Assembly: GCA_030425145.1 (NCBI GenBank)
Contig: JAUHVK010000017.1
Span: 39,492-103,491, forward strand
DNA length: 64,000 nt
Direction of reading: 5' to 3'
From: Alphaproteobacteria bacterium
GTDB taxonomy: Bacteria; Pseudomonadota; Alphaproteobacteria; Rhodobacterales; Rhodobacteraceae
Position 1 is the first letter of the stretch. Every line of letters starts with the position of its first letter. The position numbers were made by a program, and so were the translations under genes. Positions 56,393 to 64,000 of the stretch are shown here, in pieces. The notes below the pieces were generated by a model, which worked only from the letters and a program-made list of their open reading frames with translations, had not been told where the DNA came from and ran no database searches.

Positions 56393-56782
56393 ATGGCTAT
56401 CAAAATTCGTCTCGCCCGTGGCGGTTCCAAGAAGCGCCCGTTCTACCGCATCGTTGCAGCCGACAGCCGTATGCCGCGCGACGGCCGCTTCATCGAAAAG
56501 CTGGGCACCTACAACCCGCTCCTGCCGAAAGACAGCGAAGAGCGCGTGAAAATGGACATCGAGCGCATCCAGTACTGGATGAGCCAGGGCGCCCAGACCA
56601 CCGACCGCGTGTCGCGCTTCCTCGAAGCGGCTGGCGTTGTCGAAAAGAAAGAGCGTAGCAACCCGAAGAAAGCTGTCCCGGGCAAAGCTGCTCAGGAACG
56701 CTCCGAAGCGAAAGCCGCCAAGGCAGCAGCCGCTGCTGAAGCAGCAGCCGCTCCGGCAGAAGAAGAGGCAGCCGCGGAATAA
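56393..56782 (+). CDS. rpsP: 30S ribosomal protein bS16
   Basis: 129 aa. [21 protein letters not shown] and [14 protein letters not shown] are canonical. The last about 40 residues are a long Ala/Glu/Lys tail ([22 protein letters not shown]) beyond the core, as seen in other alphaproteobacteria. Starts with the strong AGGAG at 56381-56385. Confidence 0.97.
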   Translation: MAIKIRLARGGSKKRPFYRIVAADSRMPRDGRFIEKLGTYNPLLPKDSEERVKMDIERIQYWMSQGAQTTDRVSRFLEAAGVVEKKERSNPKKAVPGKAAQERSEAKAAKAAAAAEAAAAPAEEEAAAE

Positions 56783-56797
56783 TCTCCGCCTGCCTTC

Positions 56798-56826
56798 GCA
56801 GATGGCCGGCCCACCCGGCCATCTGC
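56798..56826 (+). other. Strong hairpin after rpsP without T-tract
   Basis: 12-bp stem GCAGATGGCCGG/CCGGCCATCTGC with a 5-base loop. No T run follows, so it is more likely a mRNA-end or partial terminator structure between rpsP and the MipA gene than an intrinsic terminator. Confidence 0.55.
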
Positions 56827-57007
56827 ACCTTCCCTGTGGAAACACGGGCCTTCCCCAACATACCAGACACCGAACGCGCCGTTCGCGGTACAGGCGAGTC
56901 ACAATGCCGTGGCAATTCGCTGGAATTGTGCCGCGTCGCTTGACGCTGCGCGTCCGCCGCTTCATGTGAGGGCTCAATCGCATTCAGCCCAATAGGAGCG
57001 AATCGCC

Positions 57008-57829
57008 ATGCTCACACGTCTTGCCACTGCCTCCAGCTTCGCGCTCGGACTTGCCCTCCCGGCCTATGCCGCGGGCCCTACGCAAACCGACGCCGAGACG
57101 AATGTCATGGTGCCAGCACCCGCACCGACCAAACCGCAATTGATGTTCACATTGCGCGGTGGCGTGGCAAGCACACCTGAGTATTTCGGCTCCGAAGAGA
57201 ACGCCATCGGCCCCGACCTCGGCTTCACCTTCAATTACCTCGCCCTGCGCAGCGGCCGCACTTTCGGCAATCCCGATCCTTGGGCCGACAGCATGGGCCT
57301 GACCTTTGGCGGATCATTCCGGTTCATTCAGGAACGCAAAACCGACGATTTCAACGAACTCGCCGGTCTTGAGGACATCGACGCCGCTGTCGAACTGGGT
57401 GTGTCGATGCGCTACGGCACCGAGAATTTCGCTGCATTCGGCGAAGTACGCCGTGGCTTTGGCGGCCATGAAGGTTGGGTTGGCGAAGTTGGTGCCGACG
57501 CGATCCTGCGCCCGACAGACCGCCTGCGTCTGTCGATGGGCCCGCGCTTGTTCTTCGGCGACGACGCCTATAGCGATACCTATTTCGGCATCACACCTGC
57601 TGAATCCAGCGCAGCCCTTCCCGCCTACGATCCTGAAGGTGGCATGGTCTCGGCCGGTGTAGAGTTCGGCGCTCGCTATCAGATCAACGATGTCTGGGGC
57701 CTCGAAGGCGCAGTCACTTGGGAAAAATTCACCGATGACGCCGCCGACAGCCCGATTGTGAAACAAGGCTCCGACGAACAATGGGGTGTGCGCTTTGGCG
57801 TAACCCGCGTGTTCAGCATCGGCGGCTGA
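57008..57829 (+). CDS. MipA/OmpV family outer-membrane protein
   Basis: 273 aa with signal peptide (ATASSFALGLALPAYAA). MipA/OmpV-like: GGVASTPEYFGSEENAIGPDLGFTFNYLALRSG, alternate-residue beta-strand pattern and Phe at the penultimate region (GVTRVFSIGG). A twelve-strand barrel is likely. It sits between ribosomal genes rpsP and rimM, an unusual insertion. Confidence 0.82.
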   Translation: MLTRLATASSFALGLALPAYAAGPTQTDAETNVMVPAPAPTKPQLMFTLRGGVASTPEYFGSEENAIGPDLGFTFNYLALRSGRTFGNPDPWADSMGLTFGGSFRFIQERKTDDFNELAGLEDIDAAVELGVSMRYGTENFAAFGEVRRGFGGHEGWVGEVGADAILRPTDRLRLSMGPRLFFGDDAYSDTYFGITPAESSAALPAYDPEGGMVSAGVEFGARYQINDVWGLEGAVTWEKFTDDAADSPIVKQGSDEQWGVRFGVTRVFSIGG

Positions 57830-57880
57830 TCGACTGGCAATTGCCTCCGCGGGGCAGTCTGGTCTATCCAGACCGTCGAA

Positions 57881-58405
57881 ATGACCGGGAGCACATCCGT
57901 GAGTGAAAAAGTCTGTGTCGGCGCGATTGCCGGGGCCTTTGGGGTCAGGGGCGAAGTGCGCCTGAAAAGCTTTACTGCCATACCGGAAGACATCGCCAGT
58001 TACGCTCCGCTGGAGACCGAGGACGGCAAGCGCAGCTTTACCGTCAAGATCACACGCCAAGTCAAAAACGGCCTCGCCGCACGCATGTCCGGCATTTCAA
58101 ACAAGGAAGAGGCCGACGCGCTGCGCGGCACCCAGCTTTATGTCCCGCGCGAACGTCTGCCGTCGCTGCCGGATGACGAGTTCTACCACGCCGACCTGAT
58201 CGGGCTCATGGTGACCGATACCGGTGGCGCACCTTTGGGCAAGGTGATTGCCGTCGTCAACAATGGCGCAGACGATCTTCTGGAATTGCGCGCGCCGGGT
58301 CAGAAACAGACGGTCCTGTTGCCGTTTACCAAAGCGATCGTTCCTACGGTCGACCTTGCGCAGGGTCGTATCGTGGCCGACCCGCCCGAGGGCCTGTTTT
58401 CGTGA
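57881..58405 (+). CDS. rimM: Ribosome maturation factor RimM
   Basis: 174 aa. Binds S19 during 30S maturation. N-terminal [25 protein letters not shown]-barrel C-terminal half with [12 protein letters not shown] and ELRAPG....[17 protein letters not shown] at 57899 is an alternative start. Its stop overlaps the sulfotransferase-like GTG. Confidence 0.94.
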   Translation: MTGSTSVSEKVCVGAIAGAFGVRGEVRLKSFTAIPEDIASYAPLETEDGKRSFTVKITRQVKNGLAARMSGISNKEEADALRGTQLYVPRERLPSLPDDEFYHADLIGLMVTDTGGAPLGKVIAVVNNGADDLLELRAPGQKQTVLLPFTKAIVPTVDLAQGRIVADPPEGLFS

Positions 58406-59202
58406 CGACAAAGATCGTCATTCACGCAGGATTTCACAAAACAGGGACCACAAGCGTCCAGTCGATGCTCCGCGAGAACGCGGAACTTCTGGACCCGCAT
58501 GTGCGCGTCTACCTCAAGGACGCGTTCGAACCGCTGACAGAGCGCGCCCGTGCCTTTTCCATCGCCCCGAAAAAGCGCACGCTGGCACAGGTCGCCAAGG
58601 CCGCAACCGCGTTCTTCGATGAACTCACTTCTACAGACCCACGCCCGATTCTGATGTCGTCCGAAGACCTATCGGGTCATATGCCGGGTCGGCACGGACT
58701 TGATTGCTACGACAGCGCGGGTCTCGTCATGAGATGCCTCACAGAAGCGGTGATGCAGCGGTTTGGCACGGATGCCGAACTCACCTTCTATTTCTCCACG
58801 CGCAGCCGCGATCCCTGGCTGCGCAGTACGTGGTGGCAGAACTTGCGCAGCACCCGCCTCACCGACGATTTCCAAAGTTACAGCAGCCAATTCGACGCGG
58901 CACGCGGGCTCGAGGACATCCTCGAGGAAATCGCCGAAGACATCGCTCCGGCGCGGGTGACCTCCTTCCTGCTGGACGACATGGCCGACTTGCCCCTCGG
59001 ACCGCTCGACCCGCTTCTGACCCTCTTGGAGCTGCCAGAGCTTGACCGCAGCAGGCTGAAAGTCTTGCCACCAGAAAACGTACAGCCAGATACGGGTATC
59101 GACGAGGTGTTTCTCGCGTTGAACCGAAGCACCCTTCCGGACATGGACGTGCAGGATGCGAAACGACATTTGCGCAAACTGGGCCGCCAGCAGGACGCCT
59201 GA
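58402..59202 (+). CDS. Sulfotransferase-like P-loop protein
   Basis: 266 aa from GTG 58402, overlapping the rimM stop by four bases. The N-terminus [11 protein letters not shown] (8-18) is the 5'-phosphosulfate binding loop of PAPS sulfotransferases (GxxKTGTTS). A 3'-phosphate motif is less sure ([13 protein letters not shown] at about 131-143). It is unusual to find it between rimM and trmD. PAPS would come from the sat-cysC fusion at 31467. Confidence 0.72.
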   Translation: MTTKIVIHAGFHKTGTTSVQSMLRENAELLDPHVRVYLKDAFEPLTERARAFSIAPKKRTLAQVAKAATAFFDELTSTDPRPILMSSEDLSGHMPGRHGLDCYDSAGLVMRCLTEAVMQRFGTDAELTFYFSTRSRDPWLRSTWWQNLRSTRLTDDFQSYSSQFDAARGLEDILEEIAEDIAPARVTSFLLDDMADLPLGPLDPLLTLLELPELDRSRLKVLPPENVQPDTGIDEVFLALNRSTLPDMDVQDAKRHLRKLGRQQDA

Positions 59203-59311
59203 CCGAGCACCACTTTTTGGCCGCAGAAACGCCGCTTGCCCGCCACGATCCAAGCAAGAAACCGCCATTCCCAGATGCTATCCGCCAGGAATTGTATTGG
59301 GACCGCATATT

Positions 59312-59860
59312 GTGAATCTTGTGAAACGCCGTGTTTTGTTGACGTTTGCCGCCCTGTCGCCGGGCGTGGTCGCGCTGACTCTTCAGGAAATGGCAGTATC
59401 GCTGGCGTTCATGGTGCTGGGTATCTTTGGCGCGATCAGCCTCGCCGCAGCCACCCTCTCTGTATTCCCACACGTCGGGCCGTCTTCGTTGATCGAAAGC
59501 ATGTCGAGAAAGCCCTACCCGTCCCTGCTCCTGCCTTCGGCATCTGACAGGGTCAGGCGAATGGCTCCAGAACCGCCCGTCATACGCGCACAGCTTAAAC
59601 TCCTGATGGAAAACGCACATAGTGCACCCCGTTTTCTGACCGAGGAGGATCAGATCGGAATGGTTCTGTCGCGCATTCTAGCGAGGTGGGACAGCCCTCA
59701 TCTCGCAGAGCTGTCAGACGATCAGATACGCGAACTCTGGCTGGTAGAGCGTCTGATGCGGGCAAGCCCAGCCGAAGCGGGGGCGCTATCTCGCTTTTTC
59801 GCGTCGCCAAATGCAATGCTTGCGATGCGTGACGCACTGGCGGAACCCGCCACTGCCTGA
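59312..59860 (+). CDS. Hypothetical membrane protein
   Basis: 182 aa from a GTG at 59312. Start not certain: a GTG at 59321 and earlier in-frame codons are open. Two hydrophobic segments (VLLTFAALSPGVVALTL and SLAFMVLGIFGAISLAA) at the N-terminus, then a soluble 100-aa tail (LTEEDQIGMVLSRILARWD...). No family recognised. Lies between the sulfotransferase-like gene and trmD. Confidence 0.55.
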   Translation: MNLVKRRVLLTFAALSPGVVALTLQEMAVSLAFMVLGIFGAISLAAATLSVFPHVGPSSLIESMSRKPYPSLLLPSASDRVRRMAPEPPVIRAQLKLLMENAHSAPRFLTEEDQIGMVLSRILARWDSPHLAELSDDQIRELWLVERLMRASPAEAGALSRFFASPNAMLAMRDALAEPATA

Positions 59861-59920
59861 CCTGTGGTCTTTCCAGCGGTGACCGACTAAAGCCTGTCTC
59901 GATATCGAGAGGCCCGCAAG

Positions 59921-60733
59921 ATGGATGAACCGAAAACACCAACTGCCAAATCCCATGGCCGGAAGACCATCAGACCGTCGCTCAAACCGCGCGAGTTGAT
60001 GGATCCACACCCGGAACTGGTTCATGTGTGGAAAGCTCAGGTCATCACTCTCTTGCCCGAGGCATTCCCCGGCATTCTCGGACACTCCCTGACCGGGCGC
60101 GCGCTCAAGGACGGCCTGTGGCAGTTGGAAACCGTTGCGCTGCGCCAGTTCGGCGAAGGCAAGCACCGCAACGTCGATGACACCCCCGCAGGCGGTGGCG
60201 CTGGCATGGTGTTGCGCCCTGATGTCATGGCAGCAGCCATCGACGACGCCCGCGCCCGCATCGCACCCGTGGCACCTCTTATCTATCTCAGCCCGCGCGG
60301 ACGCCCGCTGAACCAGAAGATGGCAAAATCCTTGGCTACCGGACCGGGCATGACCCTGATCTGTGGACGCTTTGAAGGTTTGGATCAGCGGGTCATCGAC
60401 CATTACAACATTTTCGAGGTCAGCCTTGGCGATTTCGTCCTGACCGGCGGCGAGATCGCGGCGCAGGCGATGATCGACGCGACCGTGCGTCTCTTGCCAG
60501 GTGTCTTGGGCAATGAGGCGTCGACCGAAGAGGAAAGCTTTTCCGACGGCCTGCTCGAACATCCGCAATACACCCGCCCCGCCGAATGGCGCGGGCTGGA
60601 AATTCCCCCGGTTCTGATGTCGGGCCACCACGGCGAAATCGCCAAATGGCGCCAAGCCCAATCCGAAGAACTGACACAGAAACGCAGGCCGGATCTCTGG
60701 AGCGCTTACAGCGCCCGAAACAAGGCGGATTGA
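59921..60733 (+). CDS. trmD: tRNA (guanine(37)-N1)-methyltransferase
   Basis: Methylates G37 of tRNA, 270 aa. SPOUT knot signature YLSPRGRPLNQKMAKSL, CGRFEGLDQRVI and VLTGGEIAAQAMIDA are intact. It has a 35-residue N-terminal extension before VWKAQVITLLPEAFPG, as I recall in other Rhodobacteraceae. Tail TQKRRPDLWSAYSARNKAD; see the related piece at 60863. Confidence 0.95.
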   Translation: MDEPKTPTAKSHGRKTIRPSLKPRELMDPHPELVHVWKAQVITLLPEAFPGILGHSLTGRALKDGLWQLETVALRQFGEGKHRNVDDTPAGGGAGMVLRPDVMAAAIDDARARIAPVAPLIYLSPRGRPLNQKMAKSLATGPGMTLICGRFEGLDQRVIDHYNIFEVSLGDFVLTGGEIAAQAMIDATVRLLPGVLGNEASTEEESFSDGLLEHPQYTRPAEWRGLEIPPVLMSGHHGEIAKWRQAQSEELTQKRRPDLWSAYSARNKAD

Positions 60734-60862
60734 CCACCCTCAAGGGTGTAATCCACTCTTGATTTACTCCCGTGCTTCTGGTTTACGGCGCGTGTTCCGG
60801 GTGTAAGCCCGGTGCGGTGATTCCGTGTGTTCTTCGCACAAGGCCAAACTGCACCCGTTCCG

Positions 60863-60901
60863 GACGTGACTAGACAAAGACGACCTGATCTCTGGCGGGC
60901 G
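60863..60901 (+). pseudogene. Remnant resembling the TrmD C-terminus
   Basis: In frame it reads DVTRQRRPDLWRA, against the intact TrmD end ELTQKRRPDLWSA: shared T..RRPDLW.A, with different codons at most positions (CGC AGG CCG versus AGA CGA CCT). No start codon nearby belongs to it and there is no conserved body. This 254-base gap between trmD and rplS otherwise contains only the rplS leader. The short length makes the call tentative. Confidence 0.5.
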
Positions 60902-60987
60902 CAAATGCGGACCCGGACGAAGACCAAGAGCTCTGAGGACGCGCAGACCTTTGCGGAGCAACCGCAAGCAGTTTTAGGAGAGAAGCG

Positions 60988-61371
60988 ATGGATCTTATCG
61001 CTCAGTTGGAGGCGGAACAGATTGCCGCCCTCGGGAAGACCATTCCCGACTTCAAAGCAGGCGACACCATCCGTGTCGGCTACAAAGTGACCGAAGGCAC
61101 CCGCACCCGTGTGCAGAACTACGAAGGCGTCTGCATCAGCCGCCGTCAGGGTTCTGGCATCGCCGGGTCGTTCACGGTTCGCAAGATTTCGTTTGGTGAA
61201 GGTGTGGAACGTGTGTTCCCGCTCTACTCCACCAACATCGACAGCATCGAGGTTGTTCGCCGTGGCCGCGTACGTCGCGCCAAGCTCTACTACCTCCGTT
61301 CGCGCCGCGGCAAATCTGCCCGTATCGCGGAAGATGCCAACTACAAGCCGCTCGCGGGCGCAGACGCGTAA
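60988..61371 (+). CDS. rplS: 50S ribosomal protein bL19
   Basis: 127 aa. [34 protein letters not shown] and [26 protein letters not shown] are canonical. Preceded by a long leader and TAGGAGAGA. Followed by rpmE after 11 bases. Confidence 0.97.
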   Translation: MDLIAQLEAEQIAALGKTIPDFKAGDTIRVGYKVTEGTRTRVQNYEGVCISRRQGSGIAGSFTVRKISFGEGVERVFPLYSTNIDSIEVVRRGRVRRAKLYYLRSRRGKSARIAEDANYKPLAGADA

Positions 61372-61382
61372 GGAGTGTCGAG

Positions 61383-61604
61383 ATGAAAAAAGACATCCAC
61401 CCGAACTACCACGTCATCAACGTCAAGATGACCGATGGCACCATGCTTCAGATGCGCTCTACCTGGGGCAGCGAAGGCGACACGCTCGCGCTCGACATCG
61501 ACCCGACTGTGCACCCGGCTTGGACCGGCGGCAGCTCGCGTCTTTTGGACTCCGGCGGCCGCGTGTCGAAGTTCAAGAAGAAGTACGAAGGCCTCGGCTT
61601 CTAA
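61383..61604 (+). CDS. rpmE: 50S ribosomal protein bL31 (non-zinc type)
   Basis: 73 aa. [19 protein letters not shown] with the CxxC zinc pair of the other bL31 form absent. Cotranscribed with rplS, and a strong terminator follows. Confidence 0.95.
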   Translation: MKKDIHPNYHVINVKMTDGTMLQMRSTWGSEGDTLALDIDPTVHPAWTGGSSRLLDSGGRVSKFKKKYEGLGF

Positions 61605-61629
61605 GATTTTACCGCTTGGTAAAAAATCA

Positions 61630-61658
61630 GGCCGCCCCGTTTCGGGCGGCCTTTTTCT
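61630..61658 (+). terminator. Rho-independent terminator after rpmE
   Basis: AGGCCGCCC (61630-61638), small loop, GGGCGGCCT (61645-61653), then TTTTC. Confidence 0.92.
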
Positions 61659-61790
61659 TTGGCGACACCTGCCTGACCATTCGTCACCTGAGTCCCCGTC
61701 GCCGCATTCTCAAGCAAATCGCTTTTCCCCCCGTTGCAACATCCGGTGCATTCAGGTCATAGGTTTTCCAAACTCGGGGTGATCGAACAG

Positions 61791-62600
61791 ATGGCACACA
61801 TCATTGTTGTCGGAAACGAAAAGGGCGGCGCGGGAAAGTCCACCGTGTCCATGCACGTTGCGACAGCGCTGGCACGCATGGGCCATAAGATCGGCGCGCT
61901 GGATCTCGATCTGCGCCAGAAAACGATGGGGCGCTACATCACCAACCGGATGAAGACGCTCGAGACCGAAGATCTTGACCTGCCCAGCCCGCGCTATATC
62001 GAACTTCCCGAGATCGACCCTGACACCTTGCAGCCGGGCGAAAACATCTACGACCACCGCCTGTCCGCCGCAGTGGCGGAACTGGAACCTGGCAGCGATT
62101 TCATCCTCATCGACTGCCCCGGATCGCATACCCGGCTGAGCCAGGTTGCGCATTCGCTGGCCGATACGCTGATCACCCCGCTGAATGACAGCTTCGTGGA
62201 TTTCGACCTGCTGGCCCACACGGATTCCAGCGGCGAAAAGATCGAAGGGCCGTCCGTCTATTCCGAGATGGTCTGGAACGCCCGTCAGCTTCGCGCACAG
62301 GCTGGCCTGCCCCCCATCGACTGGGTGGTTCTGCGCAACCGTCTGGGCGCACAGCAGATGGTCAACAAGGCGAAGATGGAAAAGGCGCTTGAACGCCTGT
62401 CCAAGCGTATCGGCTTTCGCGTGGCCCCCGGTTTCAATGAACGGGTCATCTTCCGCGAACTCTTCCCGCGCGGCATGACACTGCTCGATCTTAAGGATGT
62501 GGGCGTCAAACAGCTCAATATCTCGAACATCGCCGCACGGCAGGAATTGCGCGACCTAATCAAGGCGCTGAACCTGCCAGGCGTTTCGGTCACGTTCTAA
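61791..62600 (+). CDS. mipZ: Division plane positioning ATPase MipZ
   Basis: 269-aa ParA-like ATPase that places FtsZ at mid-cell by its gradient from the pole. Deviant Walker A NEKGGAGKST (9-18), then LDLDLRQKTMGRYI, DCPGSHT and the ...RQLRAQAGLPPIDWVVLRNRLG tail, all MipZ hallmarks. ATG 61791 is the family start. Monocistronic, after the rpmE terminator. Confidence 0.95.
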   Translation: MAHIIVVGNEKGGAGKSTVSMHVATALARMGHKIGALDLDLRQKTMGRYITNRMKTLETEDLDLPSPRYIELPEIDPDTLQPGENIYDHRLSAAVAELEPGSDFILIDCPGSHTRLSQVAHSLADTLITPLNDSFVDFDLLAHTDSSGEKIEGPSVYSEMVWNARQLRAQAGLPPIDWVVLRNRLGAQQMVNKAKMEKALERLSKRIGFRVAPGFNERVIFRELFPRGMTLLDLKDVGVKQLNISNIAARQELRDLIKALNLPGVSVTF

Positions 62601-62823
62601 GCTTCTAGCCTACTGCCCTGTGACGGCTATCTTTCGCCAAAGCGCGAGAAGAGGCATGTGCGCGGCATTTCCAACTCCGCCGTTCTTGTCGAGGCTGTGG
62701 GGATCACGTGTGTACTCTTTGGCGATACGGCGATTTGGCCGGCGGTCAAACTGGCGCGCCACTGCGACTGACTTGCCTTGCCTGTGGCGCTGGTGTCTGA
62801 TCGCCGAAAAAGGATACTGCCAC

Positions 62824-63600
62824 ATGCCAGCCCCCCTCAATCGTTTCAAAGCCGCTTTGGCCTCCGATACACCGTCACTCGGCCTCTGGCTGGCCATGGG
62901 CACGGGTTATGCCGCCGAAATTGCCGCCGCCGCCGGGTTTGATTGGCTGCTGATCGACGGCGAACACGCGCCCAATGATCTGGGCACGATCCACGAACAA
63001 ATGATGGCGCTGTCCGGACACGCGGCCTCCCCGATCGTGCGCATCCCGCATAACGATCCGGCGCTGATCAAGCAGGTGCTCGACCTTGGCGCACGATCGC
63101 TGCTCTGCCCGATGGTCAATTCCGCCGCAGAGGCGCGCGCCATCGTTGAAGCGACCCGCTATCCGCCAAATGGCATTCGGGGCGTCGGGCATATGCTGGG
63201 GCGCGCGTCGGCGTTCAACGGCATTCCAGATTATTTGGAAACCGCTGAAAATCAGATTTGTCTTATTGTTCAGGCTGAAAGTGTCGCCGCGATGGACGCG
63301 TTGGAAGAGATCTGCGCAGTTGACGGGATCGACGGCGTTTTCATCGGCCCCGCTGATCTCTGCGCCGATATGGGGCTCTTGCCCAATATCACCCATCCCG
63401 AGGTCCGGGCCGCCGTGCAGGACGGCCTTCGGCGTATTCGTGCTGCGGGCAAGGCAGCGGGCATCATCGACGGTGATCCGGCTCTTATTCAGCAGGACAT
63501 CGACGCCGGTGCAAACTTTGTCGCTTTGGGGGCCGATGTGATCTTGCTTGCCGACGCGATGCGGGGGCTTGTGAAAACGTGGAAAGCCCGGACCACCTGA
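62824..63600 (+). CDS. HpcH/HpaI aldolase family protein
   Basis: 258 aa. Class II pyruvate aldolase: IDGEHAPND (His48), RIPHND, QAES and FIGPADLCADMG metal-site motifs (Glu, Asp). It probably cleaves 4-hydroxy-2-oxo acids. ATG 62824 has AAAAGGA upstream. The 223-base gap before it contains its promoter and nothing I recognise. Confidence 0.87.
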   Translation: MPAPLNRFKAALASDTPSLGLWLAMGTGYAAEIAAAAGFDWLLIDGEHAPNDLGTIHEQMMALSGHAASPIVRIPHNDPALIKQVLDLGARSLLCPMVNSAAEARAIVEATRYPPNGIRGVGHMLGRASAFNGIPDYLETAENQICLIVQAESVAAMDALEEICAVDGIDGVFIGPADLCADMGLLPNITHPEVRAAVQDGLRRIRAAGKAAGIIDGDPALIQQDIDAGANFVALGADVILLADAMRGLVKTWKARTT

Positions 63601-63611
63601 TCCGGGCTTTC
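63582..63611. terminator. Hairpin over the aldolase stop codon
   Basis: GAAAGCCCGGA (63582-63592) and TCCGGGCTTTC (63601-63611): perfect 11-bp stem, stop codon TGA in the loop, short T run only. A weak terminator between convergent genes. Confidence 0.55.
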
Positions 63612-63633
63612 TATAGTATGCTATGTGCTGGGT

Positions 63634-63904
63634 TTATTCAGCGGGTACCGCGTTGGCCGGAACAGCCCGGCGGGCAAAGTGCTGGCGGTTGAGGCGCAGG
63701 ACCAGAGCGATGGCGACAAACTGTGCGACGATGGCAATGCCAGTCACACCCCAGTACATCACGCCGAACTTTTCGATCGCACCGGCTCCAACCAAGCCTT
63801 TGTTGACGAAGAAGTGGATCATCACCGACAGCGCAACTGCGGGACAGACCAGAGCGTAAGAGCCGGGAGAGGTCTTATACCAAAGGCGCTGGCGTCTGAC
63901 TCAT
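63634..63904 (-). pseudogene. Small membrane protein gene with an apparent frameshift
   Basis: Minus strand. The ATG at 63904 overlaps the upstream stop (ATGA) and reads MSQTPAPLV then stop. One base removed in the CCTTTGG run (about 63880-63886) would continue as MSQTPAPWYKTSPGSYALVC and two hydrophobic helices to the end at 63634 (89 aa). The part from 63825 is open on its own (63 aa from GTG). I do not recognise the family. A real frameshift or an assembly error are both possible. Confidence 0.5.
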
Positions 63905-64000
63905 TTTGGATTTCTGGGGTTCTCGGTGCGCCGGCGATCTGATTCCATGGCGGCAAAGGAGTTTCCGATGCCTGCCAGAGTTTCCCTTTGCACCGATCTC
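63901..64000 (-). CDS. C-terminal end of a protein, cut by window end
   Basis: Minus strand. Open from the window edge to TGA at 63901-63903, ending ETLAGIGNSFAAMESDRRRT then ENPRNPK. Its stop overlaps the start of the small membrane gene by four bases, typical of an operon. Too short to name. Confidence 0.45.
   Translation of the reverse strand, partial: RSVQRETLAGIGNSFAAMESDRRRTENPRNPK

Noticed and set aside
60827..61090. 87-aa frame upstream of rplS
   Set aside because: Contains the TrmD-like tail but runs out of frame into rplS, so it is not a gene as it stands.
62610..62903. 97-aa leftward frame between mipZ and the aldolase
   Set aside because: Partly overlaps the start of the aldolase; no recognised family. 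A decayed gene cannot be excluded but is not supported.

Overview
The window looks like a chromosomal segment of an alphaproteobacterium of the Rhodobacteraceae (Roseobacter group). The indicators are GcrA and MipZ (alphaproteobacterial cell-cycle proteins), a one-step phosphatidylcholine synthase, a fused sulfate adenylyltransferase/APS kinase, an Hsp20-DUF1150 pair, HrcA/CIRCE control of groESL, the rpsP-rimM-trmD-rplS-rpmE order, and a GC-rich intergenic repeat present in two copies. I see no IS element, prophage, CRISPR array, tRNA or rRNA. Most of the window is core genome with short intergenic gaps and many 4-nt gene overlaps.

Layout. 1-7.7 kb: mtaB (cut by the window edge), pcs, an EamA exporter, an ABC-2 permease, gcrA, a GNAT and a Dabb protein, rimO, zntB. 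7.7-10 kb: a gap holding a repeat element and an apparent remnant of a rimO 3' end, then an M24-fold protein without metal ligands paired with a nitrilase-superfamily amidohydrolase. 10-17 kb: small housekeeping genes (DUF393 protein, dgkA, IMPACT-domain protein, tdk, PRC-barrel protein) and a leftward run ybjN-proC-csaA-hydroxyacid dehydrogenase-KAS III. 17-25 kb: a leftward operon TIGR04076 protein-aldo/keto reductase-livG-livF-livH-livM-substrate-binding protein, with a divergently transcribed aldo/keto reductase-RidA fusion. This is the best candidate for an undescribed uptake and catabolic system.

25-35 kb: ubiK, lgt-midA-pgeF, a 50-aa protein, a Hint-domain protein, an Lrp regulator, trxB, sat-cysC, an M23 peptidase, hsp20-DUF1150 and a DUF465 protein. 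35-50 kb: purE-purK, an isolated phnM-like gene with an alpha/beta hydrolase, an EamA exporter, groES-groEL (CIRCE and promoter visible), an NMT1/THI5-type ABC importer, a VWA protein with six tandem about 89-aa repeats, DUF2161 and TraB/GumN proteins, an EamA exporter with a LysR regulator, and an azoreductase.

50-64 kb: the translation cluster. It runs ffh, five translationally coupled GNAT acetyltransferases, a chorismate mutase-like protein, rpsP, a MipA/OmpV protein, rimM, a sulfotransferase-like gene, an unknown membrane protein, trmD, rplS and rpmE, followed by mipZ, an HpcH/HpaI aldolase and, at the right edge, a probably frameshifted small membrane protein gene behind a truncated gene. 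Two gaps appear to contain relics of neighbouring gene ends (rimO tail near 7.95 kb, trmD tail near 60.88 kb).

All functional calls rest on reading the sequence and family knowledge. No database search was run.
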